A stretch of 64,000 nucleotides of DNA from Streptomyces finlayi (GTDB lineage Bacteria; Actinomycetota; Actinomycetes; Streptomycetales; Streptomycetaceae): assembly GCF_014216315.1 (NCBI RefSeq), contig NZ_CP045702.1, positions 5,208,001 to 5,272,000 on the forward strand, read 5' to 3'. Shown here piece by piece: positions 17,629-25,380 of this stretch (positions within the stretch are counted from its first letter, which is position 1; the number at the start of each line of letters is the position of its first letter). The notes beneath the pieces were generated by a model. The model did not search any database. It was not told the DNA's origin and saw only the letters and a program-made list of their open reading frames with translations. A program made the translations under genes and the position numbers.

Positions 17629-18866
17629 GAACCCGTGTCGGACCGCGGCATGCCCGCCGCCCGGTCCCCACCCTGCTGCGCGGCATCTACCTGCCCCGCA
17701 GCATGGACGCCGGCGCGTTCGCCATGACCACGTACGGCATCCCCCTGCTGGTGCTCGCCACCACAAACTCCGCCGCACTGACCGGTCTCGCGTTCGCGCT
17801 GGAGTGGATCCCGCGCCTCGGCGCTTTCGCTCTCGCCGGGGCGATGACCGACCGCTACGGCACCACCCGCGTCTTCCGCCTCGCCTCCGGGTCACGAGCA
17901 GTCTTCGTCCTGGCCGCCGCGCTGGCCCTGCCGGAACTACAGGGCGGTCTCAGCACCATCATCACGGTCATGGCGCTCGCCGCCCTGACCGGCGTGCTCA
18001 CAGAGTTCTCCTACATCGCCGCCGAAACCGCGGGCGGCGTGGCCAGCCGCGCGGCCGGCGAGCGTGCCCACCGCGTGCAGTCCGTACTGCTCGGCATCGA
18101 CCAGGTCGGCACCCTGGCCGGCCCCGCACTCGCCGGCCTGCTCCTGGAGCAGGCCGGGGCATCCGGGATGCTGACCACGATCGCCGCTTTCTCCCTCCTC
18201 GCCTGCGCGTTCGCCCCCCGGCAACCCGCCCAGCAGCACACCACCGCTCCGGAGCCCATCCTCAAGGGGCTCCACACCGGCTGGACAACGCTCAAGTCGC
18301 TCCCCGCGCTGGCCTGGCTGATCACCGGGCTTACCTTGTCGAACCTGGCAGTCGGCCTCCTCCAGGCCGCGGCCCCGGTCATCGTGGTCAAGCAGCTCGG
18401 ACACTCCAGCGCCGACGTGGGTGTGATCTGGTCCGTAGCCGCCGCAGCAACACTGGTCACGGTCGCCGTCTGCCGACGCGCCATCGACCGGTGGGGCCTA
18501 TGGCCGGTCGGTGCTCTCTCCGCCTCCATCGCCGCCAGCGCCTGCCTGGCCGTCTCACTGACCCACACCTACACCGCGTACCTCGTGCTGATCGCGGTGC
18601 TCATGGCCGGCGAGGGCGGCATGACCGTCGTACTGCGCACCCTGCGCTCCCACCTCATCCCCGCCGAGGTGTTCGGCAGCACCCTCTCGTTGACGATCCT
18701 CGTCCTCCTGCTGCCCTTTCCGGTGGCCGGCGTCCTCATTGCCGCTGTGCCACCCACCCTGCTCGGCCACGTGATCACCGGCTGCGCCGTTCTGCAGGCC
18801 CTCGGCCTGTTCATCGCCTTCGCGCGCCTGCGCACCCTTCCCGGCCTGCGCGCCTCCCTCGCCTGA
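17625..18866 (+). CDS. MFS transporter
   Basis: This 413-residue major facilitator protein has about 12 membrane segments. The conserved loop between helices 2 and 3 (GAMTDRYGTTRVFRLAS, the G-x-x-x-D-R-x-G-x-R type motif A) is present, and related features appear in the second half (RRAIDRWGLWPVG). It resembles the drug/peptide exporter branch (MFS_3-like). Its placement after two regulators and before the ATP-grasp ligase suggests that it exports the ligase product, or gives resistance to it. The GTG start overlaps the upstream stop. Confidence 0.85.
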   Translation: MRTRVGPRHARRPVPTLLRGIYLPRSMDAGAFAMTTYGIPLLVLATTNSAALTGLAFALEWIPRLGAFALAGAMTDRYGTTRVFRLASGSRAVFVLAAALALPELQGGLSTIITVMALAALTGVLTEFSYIAAETAGGVASRAAGERAHRVQSVLLGIDQVGTLAGPALAGLLLEQAGASGMLTTIAAFSLLACAFAPRQPAQQHTTAPEPILKGLHTGWTTLKSLPALAWLITGLTLSNLAVGLLQAAAPVIVVKQLGHSSADVGVIWSVAAAATLVTVAVCRRAIDRWGLWPVGALSASIAASACLAVSLTHTYTAYLVLIAVLMAGEGGMTVVLRTLRSHLIPAEVFGSTLSLTILVLLLPFPVAGVLIAAVPPTLLGHVITGCAVLQALGLFIAFARLRTLPGLRASLA

Positions 18867-18906
18867 CCTGCCGGCCGCCCCACCGTTCACCTTGGAGACC
18901 CATCCG

Positions 18907-19245
18907 ATGCCCACGACCGACGCCACGGCGACCCAGACCGTACTGCCGGTGTTTCGTCCCTCGCTTCGCGCCGGCTCCCGGCCCACGCTCACCGACCAGT
19001 TCCTGGCCTTCGACTGCGAGCACCCCTACGTCTACCGGGCCCTGGAGCGGCTGACCGCCGAGCGGATAGCCGCCGGCGCCACCCGCATCGGGCTCAAGGG
19101 CCTCTTCGAAGAACTGCGGTGGCGGCTGCCCCAGGGCGTGCGCGGCCTCAACAACAACTACACCGCGTTCTACGCCCGCAAGTTGATCGAGGACCACCCC
19201 CACTGGGCTCCCGCCTTCGAGCTGCGCCGCCGCCGCACCCCCTGA
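18907..19245 (+). CDS. conserved mobile-element protein of unknown function
   Basis: This 112-residue protein starts at the ATG at 18907 behind TTGGAGA; an in-frame TTG at 18892 lies inside that ribosome-binding site. The pattern FDCEHPYVYRALERLTAERI, RIGLKGLFEELRW, LNNNYTAFYARKLIED is one I recognise as common in actinobacteriophages and integrative elements, without known function. It seems helical and basic at the C-terminus (ELRRRRTP), in keeping with nucleic-acid contact. Confidence 0.7.
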   Translation: MPTTDATATQTVLPVFRPSLRAGSRPTLTDQFLAFDCEHPYVYRALERLTAERIAAGATRIGLKGLFEELRWRLPQGVRGLNNNYTAFYARKLIEDHPHWAPAFELRRRRTP

Positions 19246-19301
19246 ACTCCTGCGCGTCATCTCTCAACTACGCCTCAGCTCATCCACTTTGGAGTGCCTC
19301 C

Positions 19302-20525
19302 TTGCCCTCTCGCACCATCCTCGTCTCGACGACCTCCGGATCGGAGGCGCAGGCGTACCGCGGCTACTGTCTCGAAAGCGTCGCCGCGTCCTACGACATC
19401 GTGCTGATCACCCCCGGCGAGCCCACGTGGGAAAAGGAATTCATCAGAGACTTCGAGATCGCCGACCCCGACGACGCCGAGGCGCTCGCCCAGGCCGGTC
19501 GGGCCCTGGCCGACCGCCACCAGCTGGCTGGCGTGGCGACGTGGACCGAGTGGTACCTCACCCAGACCGCCCGCCTCGCACGCCGGCTCGGCCTGCCCAC
19601 GAACAGCCCGGAGGTGATGGAGGCGGCCCGCAACAAGGCCACCGCCCGCACCTTGTTCGCCCGGCACGGAGTCCCCTCGGCCTCCTCCATGACCGCACGC
19701 ACACTGCTGGAGGCAGCGCTTGCCGCCGAGACCATCGGCTACCCCATCGTCCTCAAGCCCGCTGCCCGCGCCGCCAGCATCGGCGTCATCCGCGTGGACC
19801 GCGTGGAGGAACTGCCCGCCGGCTTCGAGTTCGCCTCGGCGGGAGCGCGCGACGGTATCGAAAGCACCCACGTCCTGGTGGAGGAATTCCTCGACGGCCC
19901 GGAAGTGAGCGTCGAGTGCGTCACGTACCGCGGCCACACCACCGCGGTCGCCGTCACCCGCAAGACCCTCGGCGACCCGCCGTTCTTCGAAGAGGTCGCC
20001 CACTGCGTCGACGCGGCCGACCCACTGCTCGCCCAGGTCGCCCCCGTCGCGGCGGCAGCCGTCAAGGCGCTCGGCATCACCGACGGCGTCCAGCACGTCG
20101 AGGTGCGCCTGGTGAACGGGCGCCCGCGCCTGGTCGAGGTCAACGCCCGCCTGGGCGGCGACATGATCGGCCACCTCGTGCGCCTGGCCACCGGCGTCGA
20201 CCTCCCCCGCGCCGCCGCTGACGTGGCCTGCGGACTGGCTCCCGACCTCACTTCGACACGCAGCCGGGCGGCGGCGATCCGGCTGGTCTACCCCGCCTAC
20301 TCCGGCACCCTCACCGAGCGCCGTCTCGACGACACATTCCCCTGGCTCGAGCGCGTCAGCTTCCAGCGGGAAGTCGGCGACCTCCTCGTCCTGCCGCAGG
20401 ACGGCGGCGACATGTTCACCGCCCGCATCGGCTACCTGATCACCACCGGCGCCAACGCCGCAGACGCGCAGGCCCGCTCCACCGAGGCGTACCGGCACCT
20501 GGCCGTCCAGGTCACCCCCGCCTAG
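19302..20525 (+). CDS. ATP-grasp ligase
   Basis: This is a 407-residue ATP-grasp enzyme, which activates a carboxylate as acyl-phosphate and joins it to an amine or thiol. A Rossmann-like pre-ATP-grasp domain (1-110) leads into the ATP-binding lobes: NKATARTLFARHGVPSAS, IGYPIVLKPAARAASIGV and VEEFLDGPEVSVECV. The metal site is VEVRLVNGRPRLVEVNARLGG (E...N-x-R type). The architecture is like BacD/L-amino-acid ligases or carbamoyl-phosphate synthase-type lobes. The TTG start has GGAG upstream. With the neighbouring MFS exporter it could make and export a dipeptide or modify a peptide; the substrate is unknown. Confidence 0.85.
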   Translation: MPSRTILVSTTSGSEAQAYRGYCLESVAASYDIVLITPGEPTWEKEFIRDFEIADPDDAEALAQAGRALADRHQLAGVATWTEWYLTQTARLARRLGLPTNSPEVMEAARNKATARTLFARHGVPSASSMTARTLLEAALAAETIGYPIVLKPAARAASIGVIRVDRVEELPAGFEFASAGARDGIESTHVLVEEFLDGPEVSVECVTYRGHTTAVAVTRKTLGDPPFFEEVAHCVDAADPLLAQVAPVAAAAVKALGITDGVQHVEVRLVNGRPRLVEVNARLGGDMIGHLVRLATGVDLPRAAADVACGLAPDLTSTRSRAAAIRLVYPAYSGTLTERRLDDTFPWLERVSFQREVGDLLVLPQDGGDMFTARIGYLITTGANAADAQARSTEAYRHLAVQVTPA

Positions 20526-20566
20526 AGCCTCCCCGCGCGCCCGCCCCGACCCTCCCGGATGTCCAA

Positions 20567-21445
20567 TTGACCGATCTCGACCTCGACATCGACGGCGATG
20601 TCTACGTCTTCCCCCGCTACCTGGCCGGCACCACCGGCATCGGCGACCCCGCCCTTGAGCCCTTGATGCAGCTCGGCTGGGAGCTGACCCACGACGACCT
20701 CGGCAACGCCTACCTCAACGCCCCCGACCACAAGGTCCGTCTCGGCTTCCTGCCCGAAGGCGACGACGACGGACTGTGGCGTATCAACGCCTATGTGGAC
20801 CGCTTCGGGCCGCCCGCCTGGGGCGTCAGTTTCAATGACAGTTGTCCTACCGAGTTCGTCGCCGCCTTCACCAGGGCCCTGGCCCAGGCATATCAAGACG
20901 GGGCCGATCGCTACCTCGCCCAGCCCGACCCCACGGACCCCGAACTCGCCGCTTTCAACGCGGTCGCCCCTCTGATCAACCGCGGCTGGCAGATCCAGCA
21001 TCCACGGTGGGGTGTGATGGAACTGCAGACCCCGGACGGGATGGCCGGCCTGGAATACGCCACCGGCCGGCTCGACGCGGAGAGGGAACTCACCACGCTG
21101 GAGGCCCGCTGGTACATGTGGGGCGGCCCGAAGAACGGATACGCCCGCTGGTACGCCACCGCCTCCACCAACACCCCGACGCCACTGGTGAAGGCCATCA
21201 CCCAGAGCGTGTCCGACCCCGCGCCGCTGCCGCGCTGGAAGGACTTCCTGTCGCGCGGACTGCGTGATCACGCCCAGCTCGTGCCCGTCACACCGCCGCC
21301 GCCCCCGGTGCCCACACCCCTCGACGTCCACCGCACCGCGCCGAGACGGCGTCCCGCACTCACCACGCGCAGCGTCCCGCGCTGGAGCACCACCACGACC
21401 CCTTCAGCGCTCCTGCCCGCCCGTCCCTCCAGCCCGCGCCGCTGA
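20567..21445 (+). CDS. DUF317-domain protein
   Basis: This 292-residue protein starts at a TTG. It contains two repeats of the DUF317 type. In the first, YVFPRYLAGTTGIGDPALEP precedes GFLPEGDDDGLWRINAYVDRFGPPAWGVSF. The second runs from about AAFNAVAPLINRGWQIQHPR. A Pro-rich tail follows. DUF317 is a Streptomyces-specific family that is abundant near mobile elements. Its function is unknown. Further DUF317 genes occur at 37429 and 38211. Confidence 0.75.
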   Translation: MTDLDLDIDGDVYVFPRYLAGTTGIGDPALEPLMQLGWELTHDDLGNAYLNAPDHKVRLGFLPEGDDDGLWRINAYVDRFGPPAWGVSFNDSCPTEFVAAFTRALAQAYQDGADRYLAQPDPTDPELAAFNAVAPLINRGWQIQHPRWGVMELQTPDGMAGLEYATGRLDAERELTTLEARWYMWGGPKNGYARWYATASTNTPTPLVKAITQSVSDPAPLPRWKDFLSRGLRDHAQLVPVTPPPPPVPTPLDVHRTAPRRRPALTTRSVPRWSTTTTPSALLPARPSSPRR

Positions 21446-21478
21446 CTGCCAGATCGCCCCCTTTGCCTGTGAGGTCAT

Positions 21479-21955
21479 GTGCCCCTTCACGCACAGCAGT
21501 TCTTCGATGACGTCCTCGAACTGCCCTTCTACCAGTACGCCATCGTCGGCGACGCCCTGTACGCAGCCCCGCAGCCAAACTCGGAGCTGCGGCTGTGCAT
21601 CGGATTCGCCCCGACCATCCGCCACGGCGAGTACGACGGACTGCGCCTGCGTGTCGTCCACTCCGAGCAGGGTGTCCTCGACACCGCGATCCTTCGCTTC
21701 GCCGACCACGGCACCTTTGAACGCCGCGACACCGCCCGCGGGCTCGTGGCCGGCCGCGACGGCTACGCCGTCATCCGGGACTGGCACGCAAACAGCAGCC
21801 AGCCGCCGTGGCACGGCGCGGACGGCACGGGGCTGCGCACCGCGATCGAGCAGTACGCCCACGTCTGGTTCCCGGAGCCCGCCGTGTCCCGACCGCCAGC
21901 CCGACCGGTCACCCAGCCCACACCCACCACCGCGTTTTCGCCCCGCAGCCGCTGA
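21479..21955 (+). CDS. uncharacterised protein, single DUF317-like unit
   Basis: This 158-residue protein from the GTG at 21479 has mixed alpha/beta content (FFDDVLELPFYQYAIVGDAL, then YDGLRLRVVHSEQGVLDTAI) and a Pro/Arg tail typical of this run. It might be distantly related to the preceding DUF317 protein, but no signature is certain. It has no signal peptide or membrane segment. The coding direction and spacing place it in the same transcription unit as its neighbours. Confidence 0.6.
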   Translation: MPLHAQQFFDDVLELPFYQYAIVGDALYAAPQPNSELRLCIGFAPTIRHGEYDGLRLRVVHSEQGVLDTAILRFADHGTFERRDTARGLVAGRDGYAVIRDWHANSSQPPWHGADGTGLRTAIEQYAHVWFPEPAVSRPPARPVTQPTPTTAFSPRSR

Positions 21956-21981
21956 CCACCTACCTCGCCACGGAGTTCCGG

Positions 21982-22476
21982 ATGTCCCCGCCCCGATGGT
22001 TCCCCTCGCACCGACAGCCACCGCCGGCCACCGCGGTCTCTGGCCCGCCTCCGCCGTCGGTCCCGAACGGATTCTGGATCACGGATCCTGCGTTCCGTGA
22101 CCGGCTGCACAGCGCGACGCTGACCCTCCTCGACATCGTCGAGGACCGTCTGAACGATGACGACGTCCCGCTTACCGAAGTCCTCGGCGGTGCCCGCGAC
22201 CACGCCGAGCACATGCTCGGTGTCCCCAGCACCTACGGCGTCCTGGTCGAAGCCGAGGCCGCAGCGCAGATCGTGCAGGCCGCCGGCATCGACGCCGGCT
22301 CCCCCTTCGGTCTGGCCATCGCCCAGGGCCTGTCCGGCATCGAGCAGCTGCCCGTACAGCAGCAACAGCAGCTCGTCCGTGCCGCAGCCCGCAGATACGC
22401 GATCACCGCGCCTTCCCGTTCACCGGCCGCCCCGGCGACAGCACCTCCGCGTCCGGCGCCTGGCCGCTCCCGCTGA
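21982..22476 (+). CDS. uncharacterised helical protein
   Basis: This 164-residue protein from the ATG at 21982 is preceded by GGAG. Residues 45-140 are helical (LHSATLTLLDIVEDRLNDDD, then YGVLVEAEAAAQIVQAAGI) and contain a glutamine run (VQQQQQLVR). Both ends are Pro-rich. It shares the style of the other small proteins in this run but does not align well with the three-helix set. The function is unknown. Confidence 0.6.
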   Translation: MSPPRWFPSHRQPPPATAVSGPPPPSVPNGFWITDPAFRDRLHSATLTLLDIVEDRLNDDDVPLTEVLGGARDHAEHMLGVPSTYGVLVEAEAAAQIVQAAGIDAGSPFGLAIAQGLSGIEQLPVQQQQQLVRAAARRYAITAPSRSPAAPATAPPRPAPGRSR

Positions 22477-22526
22477 ATCACCACCCTGCTCCATCAACCG
22501 CACGCGTTCCCTTGGAGAGTCCCTAC

Positions 22527-23561
22527 TTGCGCATCCGCTCCGTTCGCACCCTTCCAGCTGCTGTGGCCGTCGCCGCCACCATGACCGGCAGCCTGTCCTG
22601 GGCGCCGACCGCCTCGGCCCAGAGCCCCGAGCCCACCCCGTCCGCTTCCGCGTCCTCGACTCCGAAGAGCGCGGCCGAGACGGAGTCCGGCGGTGTGGCC
22701 ATCCTGAAGAAGGACCCCGGCGGCGACGTCCTCGCCGGGGCGGCCTTCACTCTCTTCGACTCCGCGGGGAAGGAGGCCGCTAGCGGCAAGACCAACGCCC
22801 AGGGACAGCTCGCCCTGCAGGACCTCGCTCCCGGGGTCTACCGTCTCAAGGAGACCTCCAGCGGCAGCCCGTTGCATGACACTGTCGACGACCAGGACGT
22901 GATCGTCACGCCCGGCGCCGACACGCCCCTGACGATCGTGGATCCGTTCAAGGACGCCTCGGTCCTGCTGAAGGCCAAGGACGACAAGACCGGCAAGCTG
23001 CTGGCCGGGTCCACGGTCAACATCGGCAGCGGCGACAAGACCCTCCTGACGCTGACCACCGGCTCCGACGGCACGGCAAGCGGCAAGCTGCCCCTCAATT
23101 CCCGTACCAGCGGCGACTTCTGGGTCAAGCAAGTCAAGGCGCCCGACGGCTACGAGATCTACAAGCCGTCGCAGGCGTTCAAGGCCAAGCCGGGCGATCC
23201 CGTGACGGTGACCGTCACCAACGCCAAGACCGCCACCACCCCGCCGCCCGAAGAGAAGCCCACCGACAAGCCGAGCGACAAGCCCACCGACAAGCCGAGT
23301 GACCGGCCCACGCCGGACAAGCCCGGCAAGGACGAGGACACCCCGGCCCCGTCGGCTTCGGCTTCGGCCACGGACACCCCGACCACCGACGAGACCGCGT
23401 CGAGCACCGCGGCCCCCACCCCTGCGGGCTCGCTCGCGCACACCGGCGCGGACGCCACCCCGTGGATGATCGGCGGCGCCGGAGTGCTGATCGCCGCCGG
23501 CGGAGGCGCCCTCTACGCGGCCCGCCGACGTCGTACGGACGACTCCACCGACGAAAACTAA
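22527..23561 (+). CDS. sortase-anchored surface protein with Cna-B-type repeats
   Basis: This 344-residue protein starts at a TTG placed 8 bases after TTGGAGA. A signal peptide (LPAAVAVAATMTGSLSWAPT, cleavage near ASAQS) is followed by two prealbumin-like/SpaA Cna-B domains (about 55-140 and 145-235), each beginning with a strand such as GVAILKKDPGGDVLAGAAFT. Then come a Pro/Lys/Asp repeat stalk (PTDKPSDKPTDKPSDRPTP) and the sorting signal LAHTG, a hydrophobic helix and RRRR. LAxTG is the form used by actinobacterial class E sortases. It is probably displayed on the cell wall, perhaps for cell-cell contact during transfer. It ends the plus-strand run. Confidence 0.85.
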   Translation: MRIRSVRTLPAAVAVAATMTGSLSWAPTASAQSPEPTPSASASSTPKSAAETESGGVAILKKDPGGDVLAGAAFTLFDSAGKEAASGKTNAQGQLALQDLAPGVYRLKETSSGSPLHDTVDDQDVIVTPGADTPLTIVDPFKDASVLLKAKDDKTGKLLAGSTVNIGSGDKTLLTLTTGSDGTASGKLPLNSRTSGDFWVKQVKAPDGYEIYKPSQAFKAKPGDPVTVTVTNAKTATTPPPEEKPTDKPSDKPTDKPSDRPTPDKPGKDEDTPAPSASASATDTPTTDETASSTAAPTPAGSLAHTGADATPWMIGGAGVLIAAGGGALYAARRRRTDDSTDEN

Positions 23562-23584
23562 CCTGCCCGCCCACATCGCTGAAG

Positions 23585-23615
23585 GCCCCCGGATTCCATG
23601 ATTCCGGGGGCTTTT
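23585..23615 (+). terminator. rho-independent terminator
   Basis: A 9-base perfect stem, GCCCCCGGA with TCCGGGGGC, encloses a 9-base loop and is followed by TTTT. It lies 24 bases after the surface-protein stop and so ends the long plus-strand run. Confidence 0.85.
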
Positions 23616-23723
23616 GCGTGGGCGCGTGGGGTGGACAGCCCGATCGAGTCGGTTCCCGTAGCGGGACGCTGCTGAGATGCCGCGCACGGCTGGCACGGAC
23701 GCGACATCTCCCTGTTGTTCAGG

Positions 23724-23888
23724 TCAGCACGAGGAGACAGACATGTGGACCAGGTGGAGGAGTTCGCGGACCAGCCCGCCGGCCAACGTGGCGGTAGCGG
23801 CGTAGAGCGCTGCTTGCCCAAGGCCCACGACAAGACGGTGGCGGGCGCGTCGCCGCTTCGGGGCGGGGCGGTGCGTACGGTGGGACAT
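23724..23888 (-). CDS. small single-helix membrane protein
   Basis: This is a 54-residue open frame on the minus strand, starting at the ATG at 23888 with GGAGA placed 5-6 bases before it. The N-terminus is very basic (MSHRTHRPAPKRRRARHR). It is followed by one membrane-helix-like segment (LVVGLGQAALYAATATLAGG) and a short tail ending VSSC. Codon third positions are GC-rich as in real genes. It is oriented opposite to both neighbours. The function is unknown; a small membrane regulator or toxin-like peptide is possible. Confidence 0.6.
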   Translation of the reverse strand: MSHRTHRPAPKRRRARHRLVVGLGQAALYAATATLAGGLVRELLHLVHMSVSSC

Positions 23889-24045
23889 GACGGTCTCCGT
23901 TCAGGGGATGTGTCGGCTGCCCCCGCACCGCGTGTTCCTGGCAGGGATACGGTGCGGGGCGCAGTTTCTGCTGGACCCAAGCCTTACGGGTGACGTGTGC
24001 TGAACGCAGCTTTCAGGGTTCGAATTTCGATGTAAGTTCGGCCCC

Positions 24046-24966
24046 ATGAAAGGCGATCAGGCCACCACGTGGACCGAGGGAACGTCGGCCGACCTGGTCG
24101 CCGACGCGCTCGCGATGGGTGTGAAAGCCAGTCCCAGAATGGTGACCTCCTGGGTCGAGGACGGCATGCTCGCCAACCCCGAACCGCGCAAGACCAGCGC
24201 GCACGGCAGCGATCCGCGGATCTTCCCGCCCGAGCAACGCGAGCTGTTCACCAGACTTCTTGAGGCCCGGGAGCGCTCCCCCCTGGGGCGCATCCCGCAG
24301 CGCGCTCTAATCCGCGTCGTGCTGTTCCTGTGGCTGATCGACGACACGATCGTGCCCACCCCGCAGGCGCGCCGAGCCTGGCGTACCCATGCACGCGCCG
24401 CCGGGCAGACGACCGCCGTTCGACGAGGCCAGAACGTTCGCACCCTGGTCGAGCAACTTGCCCACCCCTCAGCCACCCATAAGCAACGGCGCGCCGCCCA
24501 GCTCGTCATCGAGGAGGGCGAGCGGACCGGGCGGATCGACATCAACAGACTGACCTCGGTCCTCACGGAGCTGAACTCGCCCTGGTCGACTCAGCCGGGT
24601 ATGCCGAGGATCGAACGAGCGCTTCCTGGCCCATTCGGGCCGATCTCTGTCCAGCACCACATCGCCATGTGGAAGGCCCGCCAGCAAACCTTCCGCAGCC
24701 TCCGGCACGAGGAGATCGACGAAACCGAACTCGACCGAGTACGCACCGTATACAGGCCGAGTTGGGCCGACTACCAGGCCAGCCGGCCCGCCATGGCAAC
24801 CATCGGTGCAGGAGAGTTCGCTGCGTACTTCGCAGAGCCCGACACGATGGAAGGTCACGCGATCGAGGCGGTCGATGCCTTCGTGGGAACTCTCGCCGGA
24901 GAACTCGGACTGATCGAATCCGCCTCCCATGCCACAGAGTCGGCACGTCTCAGACTGGCGCACTGA
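24046..24966 (+). CDS. uncharacterised protein with MerR-like N-terminus
   Basis: This is a 306-residue protein. Residues 15-65 resemble the helix-turn-helix plus wing of MerR-type proteins (LVADALAMGVKASPRMVTSWV then NPEPRKTSAHGSDPRIF). The rest is helical with many aromatic and acidic residues and no known domain. A TAAGTT -10-like hexamer at 24033-24038 ends 7 bases before the ATG, and no ribosome-binding site is seen, so a leaderless transcript is likely. It could be an element regulator and is one candidate binder of the recurrent palindrome, but there is no direct evidence. Confidence 0.65.
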   Translation: MKGDQATTWTEGTSADLVADALAMGVKASPRMVTSWVEDGMLANPEPRKTSAHGSDPRIFPPEQRELFTRLLEARERSPLGRIPQRALIRVVLFLWLIDDTIVPTPQARRAWRTHARAAGQTTAVRRGQNVRTLVEQLAHPSATHKQRRAAQLVIEEGERTGRIDINRLTSVLTELNSPWSTQPGMPRIERALPGPFGPISVQHHIAMWKARQQTFRSLRHEEIDETELDRVRTVYRPSWADYQASRPAMATIGAGEFAAYFAEPDTMEGHAIEAVDAFVGTLAGELGLIESASHATESARLRLAH

Positions 24967-25366
24967 CGGTCCCCGAGGCCGCGCTCCACCGCAATCGCCG
25001 CCGCCCGGCTGTCCCACGACCCCCACCTGGGCGTCTCGGTGGCCGTTGACAGACGACGGCCGGAGCATAGGAGGGATGGTCTCGTTGACAGATTCCCGGG
25101 CTGTTGGGCAGGGGCTTCATGGTGCGTTCGGGTGGAAGTTGTCGGAATCGGCTTGGTGGACGGTGGGCGGTGCCTTCAGGTCCCCGGCCCGCCCTGCTGC
25201 CCCGCATCCCCGCCCACGAGGGGCGGCCGTTCGTCCATATGAATAGACACGCGGCACCGAACATGCGAGCCCACCAGTCCCAGGGTCGTACTAAGAGCGC
25301 CCTGGCGACCATAGAAGCGATGGCACGCTGAGGGCCCAACTTGCTGAAATCCCGGGAGATCACCTT
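24967..25366. other. intergenic region without a supported gene
   Basis: These 400 bases contain only weak open frames. A TTGACA at 25046-25051, followed about 17 bases later by ATAGGA, could be a promoter directed to the right. Near the right end, CCCGGGAGATCACCTTATG at 25351-25369 is the original ribosome-binding site and start of the interrupted Gfa-like gene. Confidence 0.4.
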
Positions 25367-25380
25367 ATGAACGCCACCCC
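25367..25380 (+). pseudogene. 5' end of Gfa-like gene cut off by IS4 insertion
   Basis: ATGAACGCCACCCC is the original start of the gene that now lies at 26912. It follows a good ribosome-binding site (GGGAG). The 13 bases at 25368-25380 are repeated at 26913-26925 as the target-site duplication, so the IS went in at codon 5. Confidence 0.8.

Noticed and set aside
25076..25246. Short plus-strand frame after AGGAGGG
   Set aside because: The ribosome-binding site is only one base from the ATG, and the peptide has low-complexity Pro/Arg ends with no family.
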